18,490 nt of DNA from Actinomycetota bacterium (lineage in GTDB: Bacteria > Actinomycetota > Acidimicrobiia > Spongiisociales > ZC4RG35). The stretch spans positions 1-18,490 of the forward strand of contig JAKEHF010000076.1 of assembly GCA_022615295.1 (NCBI GenBank), written 5' to 3'. Shown here piece after piece: positions 14,835 to 18,490 of this stretch. The notes under the pieces are model-generated. The model did no database searches, was not told where the DNA came from, and worked only from the letters and a program-made list of their open reading frames with translations. Made by a program: the position numbers and the translations under genes. Positions within the stretch are counted from its first letter, which is position 1. The number at the start of each line of letters is the position of its first letter.

Positions 14835-14860
14835 CCCCGACCGGTTGGCCCGTGGCCTGC

Positions 14861-15763
14861 TCAGGGTCGGAACCTGTCGAAGGGCTCGAGGACGATCCCG
14901 ACGGCGTCGAGCGACTCGGCTACCGCCGAAGCCGTCGCCGAGATCTCCTGTCCCTCGATGCCGGCCCACGGGTCGGTGGCGAGACGCTCACCGACGTCAC
15001 CGAGGCGGATCCCGTCCGGCGGCACCCGGGACAGCTCCTCCCAATCGAGGGGCGCGGCCACCGGGGCGCCGTCCCTGGGTCGCAACGACCAAGGCGCCAC
15101 CGCAGTGGAGTAAGGGGCGTTGCGCAGCCAGTCGATGAAAACCCTGCCCGCCCGCTCCTTCTTCAGGAAGGCGAGGGTCGCCAGATCGGGTTTGGCGGCG
15201 GAGGCCAGCGCCCCGAGACCCCGGGCGACGCCGGCGACCTCGTCGGCTCCGAGGTCCCGTCGGAGCAGCGCTCTGAGGTGGTATCCCTTTGAGCCCGAGG
15301 TCATCACCCAGGTTCGCAGGCCGTGCCCCTCGATCACGTCTCTCATGAGACGCGCCGCCTCCCTGGCCAGGTCGACCCGGCCCGGCGGAGGGTCCAGGTC
15401 CCAAACGACCCAATCCGGGTGGCTCGGGTCGGCGACGCGGACCGGGGGGGCGTGGAAGGTGATGACTCCGAGGTTCGCGTAGTAGAGGATGCCATCGGTG
15501 TCGTGGACCACCGGATAGACCGTTGTGCCACCGCCCTCCTTGGGGGTCTCGTGCCGGCCGATGAAGTCCGGGTAGTGGTCGGGGGCGTTCTTCTGCATGA
15601 ACCCGTCGGCGCCGATTCCCTTGGGGTAACGCTCCACCGTGAGAGCCCGATCTGTGATGTACGGCAGCAAGGAGTCAGCGACCGCTCCGTAGTAGTCGAA
15701 GACATCGCCTTTGGTGATGCCGTCGGCGGGGAACACGACGCGGTCGGAGTTCGTCACCTCCAC
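14861..15763 (-). CDS. ligD: Stand-alone LigD-type primase-polymerase (non-homologous end joining)
   Basis: A 300-residue archaeo-eukaryotic primase-type polymerase that fills gaps at DNA ends, often adding ribonucleotides, before ligation. Seen (numbering from 15763): the N-terminal VEVTNSDRVVFP strand, DGFMQKN near residue 53, the metal-binding WDLDPP motif (Asp122, Asp124), SGSKGYH at 156-162, and RVFIDWLRN with the third acidic residue Asp211. Neither a ligase nor a phosphoesterase domain is fused, so it resembles the mycobacterial PolD type. Start choice: GTG 15763 has TAACCT seven bases upstream and begins exactly at the conserved fold; ATG 15802 would add 13 residues but would leave only 27 bases to the divergent reductase gene. 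It heads an operon with the ATP-dependent ligase. No Ku gene is in the window, so partnership in end joining is inferred. Confidence 0.9.
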   Translation of the reverse strand: MEVTNSDRVVFPADGITKGDVFDYYGAVADSLLPYITDRALTVERYPKGIGADGFMQKNAPDHYPDFIGRHETPKEGGGTTVYPVVHDTDGILYYANLGVITFHAPPVRVADPSHPDWVVWDLDPPPGRVDLAREAARLMRDVIEGHGLRTWVMTSGSKGYHLRALLRRDLGADEVAGVARGLGALASAAKPDLATLAFLKKERAGRVFIDWLRNAPYSTAVAPWSLRPRDGAPVAAPLDWEELSRVPPDGIRLGDVGERLATDPWAGIEGQEISATASAVAESLDAVGIVLEPFDRFRP

Positions 15764-15770
15764 TCCACTC

Positions 15771-15776
15771 AGGTTA
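15771..15776 (-). promoter_or_regulatory. -10 box (TAACCT) of the LigD polymerase-ligase operon
   Basis: TAACCT on the minus strand, seven bases before GTG 15763. The sequence also reads AACCTGAG, half of the recurring ACCTGAGGT motif. It lies 41 bases from the -10 box of the divergent reductase. Confidence 0.45.
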
Positions 15777-15817
15777 TGTGACGTCGGAGCGGGTGAGTGC
15801 ATCGCCAGCACCCGACA

Positions 15818-15823
15818 TAGGCT
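15818..15823 (+). promoter_or_regulatory. -10 box (TAGGCT) of the NAD-dependent reductase gene
   Basis: TAGGCT lies six bases before ATG 15830, a textbook leaderless arrangement. The surrounding CATAGGCTGA recurs upstream of lon at 7176-7185. Confidence 0.6.
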
Positions 15824-15829
15824 GACTCG

Positions 15830-16888
15830 ATGGATGCAACCAAGGTCATGGTCACCGGCGCCAGCGGTTTCGTGGGCGCCGAGATCACCCGTCAGCTGCT
15901 CTCTCGGGGATACCACGTCATGGCCACGACGAGAGACGCAGGCAAGGCACGAGCCCAGGGTCATCTGACCTCCCTCCCGGGTGCGGACCAGCGTCTGGAT
16001 CTCCACCAGGCCGACCTACTGAGCCCCGGCGACTACGACGACGCTGTCGAGGGCTGCGTCTACGCCCTCCATGTCGCCTCGCCTTACGTCCTCAACGTCG
16101 AGGACCCACAGCGCGACCTGGTCGACCCCGCGGTCAAGGGCACTCTCTCGGTCCTCGAATCGGCAGCCAGGACACCCACGGTGCGGAGAGTGGTCCTCAC
16201 CTCTTCGTTCGTCGCGATGCAGGGTCCGCCCGAAGGAAAGGTCTTCAGCGAGGCCGACTGGAACACCGTGGCCTCGCTCGGCTACCAGGCATACGACTAC
16301 TCCAAGACCATGGCCGAGCGGGCGGCATGGCAATACGTCGAGACTCGGCACCCCGAATTCGACCTCGTCGCCATCAACCCCACAAGCGTGATCGGGCCGA
16401 GCCTGATACCGGCACGCAACGAGAGCCATGGGTTCTTCGTCAGCCTCACCGATGGCACCCAGCCGGGGATCCTCCCCTTCGACTTTCCATTCGTCGACGT
16501 GCGGGACGTCGCTCTGGCGCACATTCTCGCCATGGAGAGCCCCCTGGCTCGGGGCCGATACATAGCCACCGCGGGCACCAGCGGGCCGGTGAGATTCGCG
16601 GAGATCGCCAGGGAGATGGGACTCGATCAGAGATATCGAATCCCCCGACTTCGACTCGATGGGCCGGTCGGGTCGAGGGTCGCCCGTCTGGCCGTGCCTC
16701 TGCAGCCGAAAGGAACCCGTGACTTCCTCCGGTCCGCGATGGGGCGTCACTTCGTGCTCGACAACACCAAGATCCGCCGCGAGTTGGGCATGGTGCTCCG
16801 TGATCTCGACGAGACCATCCGCGACACGTGGCTGGACCTGGAACGATGGGGTCATCTGGGCCGGACAAGGAAAGCCGCGGCCCGGTGA
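15830..16888 (+). CDS. NAD-dependent epimerase/dehydratase family reductase (extended SDR, dihydroflavonol-reductase-like)
   Basis: A 352-residue extended short-chain dehydrogenase/reductase. Seen: the Rossmann cofactor motif GASGFVG (residues 10-16), the LHVASPY segment of the dihydroflavonol 4-reductase/cinnamoyl-CoA reductase branch, TSSFVAM with catalytic Ser, YxxxK formed by Tyr155 and Lys159 (YDYSK), and INPTSVIGPSL downstream. The usual bacterial role is reduction of an aldehyde or ketone on a small molecule; the natural substrate cannot be read. Length is typical of the subgroup. ATG 15830 is preceded by TAGGCT at six bases, leaderless. It is divergent from the LigD polymerase operon, and its stop codon directly abuts the stop codon of the convergent lipoprotein gene, the two forming TGATCA. 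Confidence 0.9.
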   Translation: MDATKVMVTGASGFVGAEITRQLLSRGYHVMATTRDAGKARAQGHLTSLPGADQRLDLHQADLLSPGDYDDAVEGCVYALHVASPYVLNVEDPQRDLVDPAVKGTLSVLESAARTPTVRRVVLTSSFVAMQGPPEGKVFSEADWNTVASLGYQAYDYSKTMAERAAWQYVETRHPEFDLVAINPTSVIGPSLIPARNESHGFFVSLTDGTQPGILPFDFPFVDVRDVALAHILAMESPLARGRYIATAGTSGPVRFAEIAREMGLDQRYRIPRLRLDGPVGSRVARLAVPLQPKGTRDFLRSAMGRHFVLDNTKIRRELGMVLRDLDETIRDTWLDLERWGHLGRTRKAAAR

Positions 16889-17980
16889 TCAACCCGTCCT
16901 GATGACCACGAGCTGATCGGCTGCCGACTCGGCGCCCCACACTTCCCCCGGCCGGCCGTGGATCTGACGAACCTCACCCGGCAGGCTGGGGAGGGGGTAG
17001 CTGTCGAAGACCTCGGTCTCGGGGTCGAAACGGACGAGGGCGTTGGCGCCGAAGTCGCTGAGCCACACGATGTCCTGGTCGTCGACGAACACGGCGTAGG
17101 GGGCCGGACTGTCACCCGGCAGACGCCACGTCTCCCAAGTCCCGTCCGTGGTCGAGTAACGGCTCAGGTTCCCCGAGTTCCACTCGCTCACCCAGACTCC
17201 GTCGGTCGAGTCGGCCCAAACCCGTCGCGCACCCTGTCCGGGGGTGGGCGGCTCGATCACTGCGGCAACACCCTGTGGGGCGATCTCACCGATGTAGGAG
17301 CCCGCCAGGGAGGCGTAGAAGATGGCTCCGTCGGGTGTCGTCGTGATCCCGTAGGGCCCACGACCCCGCGGTGCCTCGAATATCTCGGTCTCCCCGGTCG
17401 CCGGATCGAGCACCCCGACGACCCCCGCCTGGCCGGTGAACCAGAGCCGGCCGTCATCACCGAAGGTCGCCGTGTTGAGATTGGCGTTGGCCGTGTCGTC
17501 GGGAAGCGGATGGATGGTGACCGCATGGGTCTCGGGGTCGACGCTGACCATGGCGTTGAGCCCACTGTCCGTGATCCACGGCGTGCCCTCGGAGTCGACG
17601 ATCACACCATGGGGCCTGGATCCGGGGCCAAGTGGGATGTGAACGGTCTCACCGGTCTCCGGATCGAGCCAACCCAGCTCACCACTCCCCTGCGCGGTGT
17701 ACCACACCCCCCCGTCGAGAGCAGGGGCGACGTCGTGGGGGTGTGTCCCCGGTGGCACCGGGTAAGCCTCGATCCGCAGGTCGGCGGGATGAGTGGTGGT
17801 TGTCACCGCGGTCGATGGCGTGGCGGTGGTCGTCGTAGAAGTGGCGGGACCGGTCGTGACCGGGCCACCGGTCGTGACTGGGCCACCGGTCGTGGTGGTG
17901 CCGGTCTCGGAGACACAGCCGACCACGACGACGAGTAGGCCAACCCAACGGTAGCCCAGACGTGGCCCCACTCGGTTCAT
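16889..17980 (-). CDS. Vgb-like (streptogramin lyase-type) beta-propeller lipoprotein
   Basis: A secreted, lipid-anchored beta-propeller of 363 residues. The N terminus has basic residues, a hydrophobic core and a lipobox ending in VVGC with Cys22 as the acylated residue. A Thr/Pro-rich spacer (about 27-66) follows, made partly of GGPVTT repeats. The remainder consists of about six propeller blades with recurrent PHDV, PHGV, GPYGI, APYAV and WxTD/WxSD elements like those of virginiamycin B lyase and related proteins. Whether it is a lyase is doubtful: most family members in environmental actinobacteria are of unknown function, and a binding or sensing role outside the membrane is as likely. 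The start at 17980 overlaps the stop of the DUF2905 gene as ATGA, so translation is probably coupled. The frame stays open upstream, but the lipobox fixes the start. Confidence 0.82.
   Translation of the reverse strand: MNRVGPRLGYRWVGLLVVVVGCVSETGTTTTGGPVTTGGPVTTGPATSTTTTATPSTAVTTTTHPADLRIEAYPVPPGTHPHDVAPALDGGVWYTAQGSGELGWLDPETGETVHIPLGPGSRPHGVIVDSEGTPWITDSGLNAMVSVDPETHAVTIHPLPDDTANANLNTATFGDDGRLWFTGQAGVVGVLDPATGETEIFEAPRGRGPYGITTTPDGAIFYASLAGSYIGEIAPQGVAAVIEPPTPGQGARRVWADSTDGVWVSEWNSGNLSRYSTTDGTWETWRLPGDSPAPYAVFVDDQDIVWLSDFGANALVRFDPETEVFDSYPLPSLPGEVRQIHGRPGEVWGAESAADQLVVIRTG
17844..17897. repeat. Tandem 18-bp repeat in the lipoprotein spacer
   Basis: Three copies of an 18-base unit (17844-17861, 17862-17879, 17880-17897), the second and third starting GGGCCACCGGTCGTG on the + strand. 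They encode the GGPVTT spacer repeats on the minus strand. Such in-frame repeats can vary in number between strains without breaking the gene. Confidence 0.7.
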
Positions 17981-18204
17981 CTCTCTCGGAAGAGACCGGC
18001 GACGAGATTCGCCAACACGGTGAGGACCACGCTGACCAGGATCATCGAGGTCAGCGGGATGAGGACGGTGCTGTTCTCGTTCTCGATGCGGATGTCGCCC
18101 GGGAGATGCCCAAACCATGAGAAGGCCCCCGGGAAGAAGCGCAGGACAAGACCCGTCACCGCAAGACCGGCACCTATCAGGATCAGCAGGTTGCCGATGC
18201 TCAT
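17977..18204 (-). CDS. DUF2905 family small membrane protein
   Basis: A 75-residue protein with two hydrophobic helices (about 5-23 and 48-70) separated by a short polar loop with the conserved LPGDIRIE segment, which is the DUF2905 signature. Its function is unknown. Start ATG 18204 has TACCCT six bases upstream (18211-18216), so it too looks leaderless. Its TGA stop overlaps the ATG of the propeller lipoprotein gene (ATGA at 17977-17980), indicating a two-gene operon with translational coupling; both products are envelope-associated, so a shared envelope role is possible. The frame continues open upstream into the acetyltransferase fragment, but that extension corresponds to another gene. 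Confidence 0.88.
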   Translation of the reverse strand: MSIGNLLILIGAGLAVTGLVLRFFPGAFSWFGHLPGDIRIENENSTVLIPLTSMILVSVVLTVLANLVAGLFRER

Positions 18205-18210
18205 GCTGGG

Positions 18211-18216
18211 AGGGTA
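18211..18216 (-). promoter_or_regulatory. -10 box (TACCCT) of the DUF2905-lipoprotein operon
   Basis: TACCCT on the minus strand, six bases before ATG 18204. Hexamer and spacing are the same as at nagA. It lies just after the stop codon of the acetyltransferase fragment (18221-18223). Confidence 0.5.
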
Positions 18217-18220
18217 TCGC

Positions 18221-18490
18221 TCAGAAGCGGATACGAGCCTCGGTCTCACCGTCGACGACCCGGCCCGTAGGTCGGAACCCGTAGCTCCTGTAGAAGGGCC
18301 CGGGCGATCCCCGACCCTCGGCCCAGCTGGTGACCAAGGTCTCGGCACCCCAGCGCCGGCACTCCTCGACGACGGCGCGAGGGTCATCCCGCCGATGCCC
18401 CTTCTCTGGTGGAGTCGATCGACCAGCAGGCGCCACAGGAAAGGCTCGGGGTGATGATCGGTGACAAGGGCCACTTATATCTTTTCGGAC
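18221..18490 (-). pseudogene. GNAT-family N-acetyltransferase, frameshifted and cut by the window edge
   Basis: The C-terminal half of a GNAT acetyltransferase read in two frames. The first frame (from the edge, clear from about 18474) gives PFLWRLLVDRLHQRRGIGG, the beta4 strand and the acetyl-CoA pyrophosphate loop (RRGIGG). The second frame gives AVVEECRRWGAETL, then GSPGPFYRSYGFRPTGRV, the family's terminal Tyr/Phe segment, ending at the TGA 18221-18223. Two bases (18377-18378) lie between the last good codon of one frame and the first of the other, so one base seems to be missing near 18377. A TAA also sits in frame at 18475-18477, just before the first GTG. The fold resembles spermine/spermidine-type acetyltransferases, but substrate is unknown. 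Whether the breaks are real or sequence errors near an end cannot be decided here. Confidence 0.65.

Noticed and set aside
16883..16894. TGATCA formed by abutting stop codons of the reductase and lipoprotein genes
   Set aside because: Simply the result of tight convergent packing; no hairpin or T tract for a terminator.

Overview
The window reads as chromosomal DNA of a high-GC Gram-positive bacterium (Actinomycetota; perhaps Acidimicrobiia or a relative, which is inference from overall protein flavour only). Supporting signs are the strongly G/C-biased third codon positions, actinobacterial-type TANNNT -10 boxes placed 5-9 bases before start codons (leaderless transcription), a stand-alone LigD polymerase beside an ATP-dependent DNA ligase, a Lon protease of actinobacterial type, and a Thr-rich lipoprotein linker. 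It looks like ordinary, densely packed core and semi-core genome: I see no phage, IS element, CRISPR array, tRNA or rRNA.

Layout. 67-3222 is a minus-strand block: GabD-like aldehyde dehydrogenase, a small Cys/His-rich protein and a membrane acyltransferase. 3346-7102 is a plus-strand operon of ribokinase, nucleoside hydrolase and an S9 serine peptidase. 7229-9529 is Lon protease (+). 9550-10641 is N-acetylglucosamine-6-phosphate deacetylase (-), divergent from a two-helix membrane-protein gene at 10723-10962 (+) that carries an in-frame TGA. 10984-11664 is an EEP-family phosphodiesterase (-), 11725-12042 an unknown small protein (+), and 12036-12749 a rhomboid protease (-). 12773-13299 is a doubly damaged remnant of a TPR/adenylate-cyclase gene (-). 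13332-15763 is a DNA-repair pair, DNA ligase and LigD polymerase (-), sharing a short bidirectional promoter with an NAD-dependent reductase (15830-16888, +). 16889-18204 holds a Vgb-like propeller lipoprotein coupled to a DUF2905 membrane protein (-), and the right edge holds a frameshifted GNAT acetyltransferase fragment.

How they work together. Nucleoside hydrolase would release ribose from nucleosides and ribokinase would phosphorylate it, so the operon is a nucleoside-salvage unit with a peptidase attached. LigD polymerase plus ligase form a gap-filling and sealing pair for end joining or break repair (no Ku is present here). NagA handles amino-sugar catabolism or cell-wall recycling.

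Most notable: (1) about ten genes have a -10 box abutting the start codon; (2) a 9-bp near-palindrome, ACCTGAGGT, occurs four times, always on the + strand, three times between genes and once creating the in-frame TGA; (3) two genes lack any ATG/GTG/TTG at the homology-predicted start and have ATC there; (4) the cyclase and GNAT genes carry single-base frameshifts. Points 3 and 4 and the TGA may share one cause, either local sequence error or gene decay. I did not identify a convincing new multi-gene system.
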